Positions 46,253-54,897 of a stretch of DNA of 64,000 nt are shown piece after piece. Position 1 is the first letter of the stretch. Every line of letters begins with the position of its first letter. A program made the position numbers and the translations under genes. Origin of the DNA: Mesorhizobium sp. Root552 (GTDB taxonomy: Bacteria > Pseudomonadota > Alphaproteobacteria > Rhizobiales > Rhizobiaceae); NCBI RefSeq assembly GCF_001427285.1, contig NZ_LMFV01000061.1, positions 285,050 through 349,049 of the forward strand, written 5' to 3'. Under the pieces are notes generated by a model. The model did no database searches and had not been told where the DNA came from. It saw only the letters and a list, made by a program, of their open reading frames with translations.

Positions 46253-48254
46253 TGGACGCATCTTTTCTTTCGATCATGAAGGCCACGCTTCGCCCCGCCA
46301 GCGGTTGCGAATCCACGGCCGGACCGCCGTCGAGCGCAGCCGTCCAGCCGAAGCCATTGCGATCAGGCAGCACGAAGGTAGTGGGCTGCTCGTCGCCATT
46401 CACGACAATTGCCAGCCGCCCGCCGTCCGGGGTTCCTCCGGCCATAACCATCGCGAGACGCCGCCCATCGTGCCAATCGCGTTCCCGCATGGTTCGTCCC
46501 GCTTCGGTCAGCCATTCGACATCGGGAATTGCGTCGCCACCAACGGGACGGCCGCTCAGGAAGCCGGTTTCGGTCAAGGCTGGAACGGATCGCCGCAATC
46601 TGGAGAGGGCGGCCACGTAACGCTCCAGTTCCTGGTCGCGGCCCGACCAATCGAGCCATGTCAATTCGTTGTCCTGCGCATAGGCGTTGTTGTTGCCCTT
46701 TTGGCTGCGTCCGAACTCGTCGCCCGCGGTCAGCATGATCGTGCCACGCGAAGCGAACAATGTCGCCAGAAGCGCGCGGGCATCGTTTCTGCGGCGAAGC
46801 ACGACTTGTGGATCGGACACAGGCCCTTCGAAGCCATTGTTCCACGACAGATTGTCGTCGTGGCCGTCGCGGTTGCCTTCCCCGTTGGCGTCGTTGTGCT
46901 TTAGCCTGTACGCAACGAGATCGGCCAGCGTCATGCCGTCATGCGCAGCGATGAAGTTGACCGTGCGGCTGACGCCCTCCCCGGCCTTGGCAAACACGTC
47001 CGACGAGCCGGCAAGCCGGGTCGCGAGCCCGCCCAATGTGCCGGCATCGCCACGCCAGAAGCGCCGCACGTCGTCCCGGTAGCGGTCGTTCCATTCAAGG
47101 AAAGGTGGCCGGAAATTACCGAGCTGATAGCCACCCGGACCAATGTCCCACGGTTCCGCGATCAGGATGCGGTCGCCAAGCAATGGATCAGAGCGGATTG
47201 CCCGCAGCAGAGGCGCGTCGGCATCGAAGCCGGTTTCGAGGCGACCCAACACCGGGGCGAGATCGAAGCGGAAACCATCGACACCCGCCTCGCGCACGAA
47301 ATGGCGCAGGCTGTCCAGAACGAGTTCCTGCACGATTGCATGCTGGCAATTGACCGTGTTGCCGGTGCCGGTGTCGTTGACGAGTTGGCCATCCGCCGCG
47401 TGGCGATAATAAGCCCTGCTGTCGAGCCCACGCAGCGACAGCGACGTTCCAAGGGCATCGCTCTCGCCGGTGTGGTTGAAAACCAGGTCGAGGATGACAC
47501 CGATGCCGGCATCATGAAGGGCGGCAACGGCATGCCGAATGTCGGCCAACCCACCCGGCGCAAGGCGTGGATCAAGCGCCATGAAGGTAACCGGATTGTA
47601 GCCCCAGGCATTGGCAAGCCCAAGCGGCGGCAGGTGCCGTTCGTCAATCCAGGCCGTAACCGGCATCAACTCGACGGCGGACACGCCAAGCCGGGCAAGG
47701 TGGTCGATAACCGCCGGATGGGCGAGCGCGCGGAGGGTGCCGCGATCGTGAACCGGAATATCCGGATGCCGCATGGTGAAGGCGCGCACCGACACTTCAT
47801 AGATGAGGCCGCCCGGTCGAAAAAGCGGCGGCGCGGGCGCGATTTCAGACGCGCGTTCGCGCACAACGGCCTTCGGCACCAGCGCCGCCGTATCGACGCC
47901 ACGCTCGCTCGCCGTCAGGCGCGTATCGTAGGCGTAGGAGCGATCGATCTGGACCGCATAAGGATCGGCCAGCAATTTGTCCGGGTCGAACCAGAGACCC
48001 TTTTCGGGAGCAAAGGGACCGCCAGCCCGCAGGCCGTAGCGCGCACCTTCCCCCAAGCCGCCGACAAACCGCGCGAACACCCCCTCGCCTTCCGGCGTCA
48101 ATTCCAGCCTGTCCGTCTCGCGATTGCCCTGCTGATCGAAGAGCGACACCCAGATCCGCTCAGCCGCACCGGACCATGCGGCAAAGCGAACGCCGCCCTC
48201 TTTTACAAGGCTGCCGAAACGCGGGGATATATCCGGGCAGGTCGTATTGGTCAG
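46242..48254 (-). CDS. glgX: glycogen debranching enzyme GlgX (non-canonical start likely)
   Basis: 670 aa if read from CTG 48254. No ATG, GTG or TTG occurs in frame between the pgm stop and GTG 48149, but the codons between encode a typical CBM48 N-terminus (FGSLVKEGGVRFAAWSGAAE then RIW), so the protein must begin upstream of 48149. The CTG overlaps the pgm stop (CTGA) like the ATGA overlaps elsewhere here. The GH13 part has AWGYNPVTFMA, DLVFNHTGESD, catalytic D in DGFRFDLAPVLG, E in ILIAEPWDIGPGGYQ and D in AAHDGMTLADL. It removes branches of phosphorylase limit dextrins. The start is inferred, the identity is firm. Confidence 0.9.
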   Translation of the reverse strand: MTNTTCPDISPRFGSLVKEGGVRFAAWSGAAERIWVSLFDQQGNRETDRLELTPEGEGVFARFVGGLGEGARYGLRAGGPFAPEKGLWFDPDKLLADPYAVQIDRSYAYDTRLTASERGVDTAALVPKAVVRERASEIAPAPPLFRPGGLIYEVSVRAFTMRHPDIPVHDRGTLRALAHPAVIDHLARLGVSAVELMPVTAWIDERHLPPLGLANAWGYNPVTFMALDPRLAPGGLADIRHAVAALHDAGIGVILDLVFNHTGESDALGTSLSLRGLDSRAYYRHAADGQLVNDTGTGNTVNCQHAIVQELVLDSLRHFVREAGVDGFRFDLAPVLGRLETGFDADAPLLRAIRSDPLLGDRILIAEPWDIGPGGYQLGNFRPPFLEWNDRYRDDVRRFWRGDAGTLGGLATRLAGSSDVFAKAGEGVSRTVNFIAAHDGMTLADLVAYRLKHNDANGEGNRDGHDDNLSWNNGFEGPVSDPQVVLRRRNDARALLATLFASRGTIMLTAGDEFGRSQKGNNNAYAQDNELTWLDWSGRDQELERYVAALSRLRRSVPALTETGFLSGRPVGGDAIPDVEWLTEAGRTMRERDWHDGRRLAMVMAGGTPDGGRLAIVVNGDEQPTTFVLPDRNGFGWTAALDGGPAVDSQPLAGRSVAFMIERKDASNGE

Positions 48255-49879
48255 GTGATGACACTCGGCTTGTCGCGGCCGGTATGGCTGTGAATTCCGG
48301 CGATATCATCGGCGGCGGCAATCAGGTCGGCAAGGGCTGCTTGCGTTTCCATGCCGTGCTTTGACGGGTCGGGTTCGTAGCGCTCGATGTAAACGCGCAG
48401 CGTTGCCCCGCTGGTGCCGGTACCCGAGAGGCGGAAGACGACACGCGAGCCGCCTTCGAAAAGCACGCGAATGCCCTGATGCTCGCTGACCGAGCCATCG
48501 ACCGGATCGTGATAGGCGAAGTCATCGGCCTTTTCGACGGTCAGGCCACGCACCCTGGTTCCGGGCAGCGACGCCAGTTTGCCGCGCAGTTCCGCAACCA
48601 GCGCATTGGCGCGCTCGGTCTCGACTTCCTCATAGTCGTGGCGCGAATAATAGTTGCGGCCGTAGGTGGCCCAGTGCTTGGTTACGATCTCCTTCACGCT
48701 TTCGCCACGCGCGGCGATGATGGAGAGCCACAGCAGAACCGCCCAAAGCCCGTCCTTCTCGCGCACATGGCTGGAGCCTGTGCCGGCGCTTTCCTCACCG
48801 CAGATCGTCGCCATGCCGGCATCGAGCAGGTTGCCGAAGAACTTCCAGCCGGTCGGCGTCTCATAGATGCCGACGCCCAGTTTCTCCGCGACGCGATCGG
48901 CGGCACCGCTGGTCGGCATGGAACGGGCGATGCCCGCCAGGCCCTTCCTGTAGCCGGGAGCCACGGTGGCGTTGGCGGCAAGCATGGCGACCGAATCCGA
49001 CGGAGTTACGAATATGCCCTTGCCGATGATGAGGTTGCGGTCACCGTCGCCGTCCGAAGCCGCGCCGAAATCCGGCGCATCCGCGCCCATCATCTCGTCA
49101 TAGAGATGCTTGGCGTGAACGAGGTTCGGATCGGGATGATGGCCGCCGAAATCGGGCAGCGGCTTGAAGTTGCGGCAGGTGCCTTCGGCAGCGCCCAGGC
49201 GATGCTCAAGAATCTCCTTGCCGTACGGACCGGTAACGGCATGCATGGCGTCGAAACGCATGCGGAAGCCTGATTCAAAAAGCTTTCGCAAGGCATTGAA
49301 ATCGAACAGGCTTTCCATCAGCTCGGCGTAGTCCTTGACCGGATCGATGACCTCCACGGTCATTGCGCCAGCCTGTACTTTACCGATCTTGTCGATATCG
49401 ATCTCACCGATGTCGGCGATCTTGTATTCACGGATCGTCTTCGACTTGGCGAAGATCGCATCGGTGATCTTTTCAGGCGCGGGTCCGCCATTCTCGGCAT
49501 TGTACTTGATGCCGAAATCCTCATGCGGACCGCCGGGGTTGTGGCTGGCCGACAGGATGATGCCGCCGAAAGCCTTGTACTTGCGGATGACGTTGGAGGC
49601 GGCCGGCGTCGACAAAATGCCGCCCTGCCCGACCATCACCTTGCCGAAGCCGTTTGCTGCGGCAATGCCGAGCACCTTCTGGATGACCTCGCGATTGTAG
49701 AAGCGGCCATCCCCGCCGAGCACCAGCGTCTTGCCTTCGAAACCGTCCAACGCGTCGAAGATCGACTGGATGAAATTCTCCGCATAGTGCTCCTGCTGGA
49801 AAACCGGCACCTTCTTGCGCAGGCCGGACGTGCCCGGCTTCTGGTCGTCGTAAGGTTTGGTGGCGACGGTGCGTATCAT
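48251..49879 (-). CDS. pgm: phosphoglucomutase (alpha-D-glucose specific)
   Basis: 542 aa from ATG 49879. The N-terminus (VATKPYDDQKPGTSGLRKKV) is the Pgm signature. The phosphoserine loop is LSASHNPGGPHEDFGIKYN, the metal loop AASDGDGDRNLIIG, and the sugar-binding CGEESAGTGSSHVREKDGLW. It interconverts glucose-1-phosphate and glucose-6-phosphate, linking GlgC and GlgP to central metabolism. The start is three bases from the glgA stop and its stop overlaps glgX, so it lies in the middle of the operon. This is a eukaryote-like long Pgm, common in Rhizobiales glycogen operons. Confidence 0.95.
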   Translation of the reverse strand: MIRTVATKPYDDQKPGTSGLRKKVPVFQQEHYAENFIQSIFDALDGFEGKTLVLGGDGRFYNREVIQKVLGIAAANGFGKVMVGQGGILSTPAASNVIRKYKAFGGIILSASHNPGGPHEDFGIKYNAENGGPAPEKITDAIFAKSKTIREYKIADIGEIDIDKIGKVQAGAMTVEVIDPVKDYAELMESLFDFNALRKLFESGFRMRFDAMHAVTGPYGKEILEHRLGAAEGTCRNFKPLPDFGGHHPDPNLVHAKHLYDEMMGADAPDFGAASDGDGDRNLIIGKGIFVTPSDSVAMLAANATVAPGYRKGLAGIARSMPTSGAADRVAEKLGVGIYETPTGWKFFGNLLDAGMATICGEESAGTGSSHVREKDGLWAVLLWLSIIAARGESVKEIVTKHWATYGRNYYSRHDYEEVETERANALVAELRGKLASLPGTRVRGLTVEKADDFAYHDPVDGSVSEHQGIRVLFEGGSRVVFRLSGTGTSGATLRVYIERYEPDPSKHGMETQAALADLIAAADDIAGIHSHTGRDKPSVIT

Positions 49880-49882
49880 CGG

Positions 49883-51328
49883 TCAGTCAGCCTTTTTGGA
49901 AACAAGCATGCGATAGAGATCAACGTATCTGGCAGCGCTTCGATCCCACGACACATCGGCCTTCATGCCTTGCCGCTGGATCGTCGTCCATACCGACGAA
50001 TTGCCATAGGCTTCGATCATCCGATCGATCGCGTATAACAATGAACCCGCATTGTCCGGCTCGAACTGGAAACCGGTCGCAACGCCTGCCGCAAGGGCCG
50101 CATCGTTGGCGTCGATGATCGTGTCGGCCAGCCCGCCGGTGCGGGCAACCAGAGGCACGCAGCCGTAGCGCAAGCCGTAAAGCTGCGTCAGCCCGCACGG
50201 TTCGAACCGGGAGGGAATGACAATGGCGTCGCAGCCGCCCTGCATCAGATGGGACAGCTTCTCGTCATAGCCGACGACAACGCCTACCCGTCCGCGATGG
50301 CGCGCCGCCGCTGCCAGCAATGCGCCTTCAAGGCCGGCGTCGCCGGAGCCGAGGATCGCCAGCCGCGCACCTGCGGCGACGATGCCGTCCACCGCGGTCG
50401 CCAACGTATCGATGCCCTTTTGCCAGGTGAGACGGCTGACCACGCAAATGATCGGACCGGCATCGCTCTCCAGTGAAAACCGTCCCTCGACCGCGGCCTT
50501 GTTCGCCTTGCGCGCCTTCAGTGTCCTGGCCGAATACGCCGCAGCCAGTTGCTTGTCGGTCGCCGGGTCCCAGATATCGACATCGATGCCGTTGGCGATG
50601 CCGTATAGGTCAGCCGCGCGCATATTGATCAGCCCGTCCAGCCCCATGCCGAACTCCGGCGTGCGGATTTCCTGGGCATAGGTCGGGCTTACCGTCGTAA
50701 TCGCCCACGCGGCCTGCAACCCGGCCTTCAGGAAGCCAACGCCGCCATAGTATTCGACGCCATCGACCGCCATTGCCTCGGCGGGCAGGCCAAGCCCGCC
50801 GAAAATGTCAGCGCCGAACCGTCCCTGAAATGCGAGGTTGTGCACCGTGATGAGCGACGGAACACCTGCCGCCTTGCCGTAGCGCATGTAAGCCAGCGTC
50901 ATCGCGGCCTGCCAGTCATGGGCGTGCACGATGTCCGGCTGATAGCCCCTGACTGCGCCAGCAGCTATGTCGCCGCCGATGCGACCAAGTGCTGCGAAAC
51001 GCCGCCAATTGTCCGGCCAGTCCGCGCCTGTCGCATCGCCATACGGTCCGCCGGGGCGGTCGAACAGATGCGGCGCATCGATGACGAGCAGGTCGAGCTC
51101 GCCAACCTTGGCGGCGTAGACACTGGTCTTGCCGCCATGAAGCTCCGGATATTGAAGGACGGCCTTTGCCTTCTTGAACCCTGCCATCACGGCGGGATAA
51201 CCGGGAACGAGCGACCGCATCGCGACACCCTTGCCGGCCAGCGCGATGGGCAATGCCCCCGTCACATCGGCAAGCCCGCCGGTCTTGATCAACGGGAAAA
51301 TCTCCGGCGTGACCGAGAGAACCTGCAT
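49883..51328 (-). CDS. glgA: glycogen synthase (ADP-glucose dependent)
   Basis: 481 aa from ATG 51328. It starts with the GT5 motif PEIFPLIKTGGLADVTGALP and includes RVGVVVGYDEKLSHLMQGGC. The nucleotide-binding end, IPSRFEPCGLTQLYGLRYG then CVPLVARTGGLADTI, is also present. It adds glucosyl units from ADP-glucose to the glycogen chain. Length is that of bacterial GlgA. Start is four bases past the glgC stop. No signal peptide; cytoplasmic. Third in the chain glgP-glgB-glgC-glgA. Confidence 0.95.
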   Translation of the reverse strand: MQVLSVTPEIFPLIKTGGLADVTGALPIALAGKGVAMRSLVPGYPAVMAGFKKAKAVLQYPELHGGKTSVYAAKVGELDLLVIDAPHLFDRPGGPYGDATGADWPDNWRRFAALGRIGGDIAAGAVRGYQPDIVHAHDWQAAMTLAYMRYGKAAGVPSLITVHNLAFQGRFGADIFGGLGLPAEAMAVDGVEYYGGVGFLKAGLQAAWAITTVSPTYAQEIRTPEFGMGLDGLINMRAADLYGIANGIDVDIWDPATDKQLAAAYSARTLKARKANKAAVEGRFSLESDAGPIICVVSRLTWQKGIDTLATAVDGIVAAGARLAILGSGDAGLEGALLAAAARHRGRVGVVVGYDEKLSHLMQGGCDAIVIPSRFEPCGLTQLYGLRYGCVPLVARTGGLADTIIDANDAALAAGVATGFQFEPDNAGSLLYAIDRMIEAYGNSSVWTTIQRQGMKADVSWDRSAARYVDLYRMLVSKKAD

Positions 51329-51332
51329 GCGT

Positions 51333-52598
51333 TTACAGCCCCAGCTTGTCGATCATCGGCTGCGTAATCAGGCAGATGCCCTTTTCCGAGACGCGGAAGC
51401 GCTTGGCGTCGAGAACCGGGTCCTCGCCCACGACCAGCCCTTCCGGTATCTGGACGCCGTGATCGATGACAACATTGGTCAGCCGGGCGTTCCGACCGAC
51501 CACGCAGTCCGGCAGCATGACGACATGATCGAGCGTCGAATAGGAATTGATGCGCGCGCCGGTGAAGATCAGGCTGCGCTTCAACGAAGCGCCCGAGACA
51601 ATGCAGTCGCCCGACACCAGAGAAGACACCGCCATGCCGCGACGGCCGTCCTCGTCATGCACGAATTTCGCCGGCGGCTTCAATTCCGCATAGGTCCAGA
51701 TCGGCCAGTCGCGGTCATAGAGGTCGAGTTCCGGCGTAACATCGGTAAGATCGATATTGGCCTCCCAGTAAGCATCGATTGTTCCGACATCGCGCCAATA
51801 TGGCTCGCTTTCCATGCTGGAGCGCACGCAGGATTTGGCGAAGCGGTGGGCCACCGCCTTACCGTCCTTGACGATCAGCGGAATGATGTCCTTGCCGAAA
51901 TCGCGGCTGGAATTGGGGTCGGCTGCATCCTTGCGCAGAAAGTCCATCAGGAATTTCGTGCGGAAGACATAGATGCCCATCGAGGCCAGCGCATGGTCCG
52001 GCTTGTCGGGGATGCCCGGCGGATCGGCCGGCTTCTCGATGAAGGAAATGATGTTGTCCTTCTTGTCGACATGCATGACGCCGAAGCCTGTCGCCTCCAT
52101 GCGCGGCACTTCCAGGCAGCCGACCGTGACGTCCGCACCGGCATCGACATGCTGGCGCAGCATCAATTCGTAGTCCATCTTGTAGATGTGGTCGCCGGCA
52201 AGGATCACCATGAACTCGGGTCCGTAGCTCTCGATGATGTCGATGTTCTGGTAGACGGCATCGGCCGTGCCTTCATACCACTGCGTCTCGGAAACGCGCT
52301 GGCTGGCAGGCAGGATATCGAAGCTCTCGTTGCGTTCGGGGCGCAGGAAGTTCCAGCCCCTCTGCAAGTGGCGGATCAGCGAGTGCGCCTTGTACTGGGT
52401 CGCGACACCAAGGCGGCGAATGCCGGAGTTCAGCGCATTGGACAGGGCGAAGTCGATGATGCGCGTCTTGCCGCCGAAATAGACCGCCGGCTTGGCGCGG
52501 CGATCCGTCAGCTCTTTCAGCCGGCTGCCGCGGCCGCCCGCCAGCACATAGGCCATGGCGTCGCGCGCCAAAGGTTGGGTTCGCTTCGTCTCCACCAT
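51333..52598 (-). CDS. glgC: glucose-1-phosphate adenylyltransferase
   Basis: 421 aa from ATG 52598. The N-terminus has MAYVLAGGRGSRLKELTDRR and AKPAVYFGGKTRIIDFALSN, which bind ATP and regulatory effectors. AGDHIYKMDYELMLRQHVDA carries the catalytic Asp, and SFIEKPADPP the sugar-binding part. A left-handed beta-helix C-terminus begins around residue 300. It makes ADP-glucose from glucose-1-phosphate and ATP, the committed step of glycogen synthesis. It lies 20 bases downstream of glgB. Confidence 0.96.
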   Translation of the reverse strand: MVETKRTQPLARDAMAYVLAGGRGSRLKELTDRRAKPAVYFGGKTRIIDFALSNALNSGIRRLGVATQYKAHSLIRHLQRGWNFLRPERNESFDILPASQRVSETQWYEGTADAVYQNIDIIESYGPEFMVILAGDHIYKMDYELMLRQHVDAGADVTVGCLEVPRMEATGFGVMHVDKKDNIISFIEKPADPPGIPDKPDHALASMGIYVFRTKFLMDFLRKDAADPNSSRDFGKDIIPLIVKDGKAVAHRFAKSCVRSSMESEPYWRDVGTIDAYWEANIDLTDVTPELDLYDRDWPIWTYAELKPPAKFVHDEDGRRGMAVSSLVSGDCIVSGASLKRSLIFTGARINSYSTLDHVVMLPDCVVGRNARLTNVVIDHGVQIPEGLVVGEDPVLDAKRFRVSEKGICLITQPMIDKLGL

Positions 52599-52618
52599 TT
52601 ACACCCTCCCAAGACCAC

Positions 52619-54835
52619 TCAGTCTGAAATGAACTCAAGCATGATCGTTGCCAGCGGGGGAAGGACAATGGATGCCGAAGCGCCGTCGCGCTCGCCCGTC
52701 GCCCTCACTGCACCGCCATTGCCCATGCCCGTGCCGCCATAATCGGCGGCATCCGTATTGATGATCTCGCGCCATGTTCCCGCGCGCGGCAGCGGCACGC
52801 GATAGTTGTCGCGCGGCACCGGCGTGAAATTGGAGACAACGGCAATCGGGTTGCCGCCCGGCGCCTTGCGCAGCCACGCAAAGACGGAATTTTCCTTGTC
52901 GTCGACGATCAGCCACGAGAAGCCTTCCGGTTCGCAATCACGCGCATGAAGCGCCGGCCGCGACCGGTAAAGATAGTTGAGATCGCGCACCACCTGCCGC
53001 ACGCCCCGGTGCGGCGCATGGTCGAGCAGCGACCAATCGAGCGACCGCTCCTCGCTCCATTCGCGCCGCTGCGCGAACTCCTGCCCCATGAACAACAGCT
53101 TCTTGCCGGGATAGCCCCACATGAAGGCGTAGTAAGCACGCAGCGTCGCAAATTTCTGCCAGTCGTCCCCTGCCATCTTGCCAAGCAGCGTGCCTTTGCC
53201 GTGCACCACCTCGTCGTGGGAAAGCGGCAGTACGAAGTTCTCGCTGAAGGCATACATCAGCCCAAATGTCAGCTTGTCGTGGTGATATTTGCGGTGGACG
53301 GGTTCCTTGGCAAAATACTCCAGCGTGTCGTGCATGAAGCCCATGTTCCACTTGAAGCCGAAGCCGAGCCCGCCCTCATGCACGGGTTGCGACACCTTCG
53401 GCCATGACGTCGATTCCTCGGCGATGGTCATGACGCCGGGCTGATGGCCGTAGAGTTCCTTGTTCATCTTCTGCAGGAAGGCGACTGCTTCCAGATTCTC
53501 GCGCCCACCCTTTTCGTTGGGAATCCATTCGCCTTCCTTGCGCGAATAGTCGAGGTAGAGCATCGAGGCCACGGCATCCACGCGCAGACCATCGACGTGG
53601 TACTTCTCGGCCCAATAGAGCGCGTTATTTACCAGGAAGGATGCCACTTCGCGGCGGCCGAAATTGTAGATCAGCGTGTTCCAGTCGGGGTGGAAGCCCT
53701 TGCGCGGGTCGGCGTGCTCGTAGAGCGCAGTGCCGTCGAACCTCGCCAGCCCGTGCTCATCGACCGGGAAATGCGCCGGAACCCAGTCGAGGATGACGCC
53801 TACGCCAGCCCGATGTGCGCCGTCGACAAACCGCGCGAAACCTTCCGGATCGCCGAAGCGCGCCGTCGGCGCGTAGAGCCCGGTGGTCTGGTAGCCCCAT
53901 GACGGATCATAGGGATGTTCGGAAATCGGCAGGAATTCGATGTGGGTGAAGCCTGTGTCCACCGCATAGGGAATCAGGCGCTCGGCCAACTCGTCCCATG
54001 ACAGGAAGGTGCCATCGTCGCGCCGTTGCCACGAACCGGCATGCACCTCATAGATCGAAATCGCTTCGCGCCGCTGGTCGGCCTTTCGCCAGAACGAACG
54101 ATGCGCTTCATCTCCCCATTGGTGGGAAAAAGGCGAGGCCGTCACCGATGCTGTCGCCGGGCGCAATTCCGACTTGAAAGCGAACGGGTCGGCCTTCAGC
54201 GGCAACCGCACACCCTTGCTGTCGATGATTTCATATTTGTACGGCCTGCCGGCGCCGATATCCGGCACGAAGATTTCCCAGATGCCGGTGTCCTGCCTGT
54301 CGCGCATGGCGTGCCGGCGGCCATCCCAGTCATTGAAATCTCCGACCACCGAAACGCGCCGTGCATTCGGGGCCCACACGGCGAAATGGACGCCGCTTGC
54401 ACCTTCGTGCTCGATCTCATGCGCGCCCAGCTTGTCGAACAGGCGAAGATGCGAGCCCTCGGCGATGTAGTAATCGTCCATCGGGCCAAGCACCGGGCCG
54501 AACGAATACGGATCGGTCAGCCACCAGTCGCCACCGGCATTGCGGGCGTGGTATCGCAGCGGCTGGCGCTTGCGGATGCCAAGCTTGCCCTCGAAAAAGC
54601 CAGCCGCATCGCGCCGCGCCAGTTCTCCCGTTTTCCTGCCGGCCAAGGTGTAGGCCGTCACGGCCTCCGCATTCGGCATGAAGCAGCGCGCAAAGAAGGA
54701 TTTCCCGACCTGCTGGACGCCCAACACCGCAAACGGGTTGCCATGCGTTGCGCAGACGATCGCCGCCACATCGCTTGCGGCGGCCATCCCCTCCGGCTCG
54801 CTTGGCGCAGTCGTCGCGCGCGGCCCCTTGGTCAA
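52619..54835 (-). CDS. glgB: 1,4-alpha-glucan branching enzyme
   Basis: 738 aa from TTG 54835. This start is supported by a strong SD (GGGAGGAA, about seven bases spacing), whereas the frame extends to 54880 without one. An N-terminal domain precedes a CBM48 (FAVWAPNARRVSVVGDFNDW). The GH13 catalytic part has SWGYQTTGLYAPTARFG, nucleophile D in YHVDGLRVDAVASMLYLDYS, E in MTIAEESTSWP and D in LPLSHDEVVHGKG. It transfers segments to form alpha-1,6 branches in glycogen. Length is normal for the long bacterial GlgB. Confidence 0.96.
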   Translation of the reverse strand: MTKGPRATTAPSEPEGMAAASDVAAIVCATHGNPFAVLGVQQVGKSFFARCFMPNAEAVTAYTLAGRKTGELARRDAAGFFEGKLGIRKRQPLRYHARNAGGDWWLTDPYSFGPVLGPMDDYYIAEGSHLRLFDKLGAHEIEHEGASGVHFAVWAPNARRVSVVGDFNDWDGRRHAMRDRQDTGIWEIFVPDIGAGRPYKYEIIDSKGVRLPLKADPFAFKSELRPATASVTASPFSHQWGDEAHRSFWRKADQRREAISIYEVHAGSWQRRDDGTFLSWDELAERLIPYAVDTGFTHIEFLPISEHPYDPSWGYQTTGLYAPTARFGDPEGFARFVDGAHRAGVGVILDWVPAHFPVDEHGLARFDGTALYEHADPRKGFHPDWNTLIYNFGRREVASFLVNNALYWAEKYHVDGLRVDAVASMLYLDYSRKEGEWIPNEKGGRENLEAVAFLQKMNKELYGHQPGVMTIAEESTSWPKVSQPVHEGGLGFGFKWNMGFMHDTLEYFAKEPVHRKYHHDKLTFGLMYAFSENFVLPLSHDEVVHGKGTLLGKMAGDDWQKFATLRAYYAFMWGYPGKKLLFMGQEFAQRREWSEERSLDWSLLDHAPHRGVRQVVRDLNYLYRSRPALHARDCEPEGFSWLIVDDKENSVFAWLRKAPGGNPIAVVSNFTPVPRDNYRVPLPRAGTWREIINTDAADYGGTGMGNGGAVRATGERDGASASIVLPPLATIMLEFISD

Positions 54836-54897
54836 GCTGTTCCTCCCTAGGGTCAGGACCCGGAATGAGACCCTGGCCACCGGTCAATGCAATCACA

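Noticed and set aside
46941..48293. 450-codon plus-strand frame opposite glgX
   Set aside because: Shadow of glgX; unusual Arg/His content and no SD.
51231..52742. 503-codon plus-strand frame opposite glgC
   Set aside because: Opposite strand to glgC, which has clear catalytic motifs; no SD and no protein-like motif.
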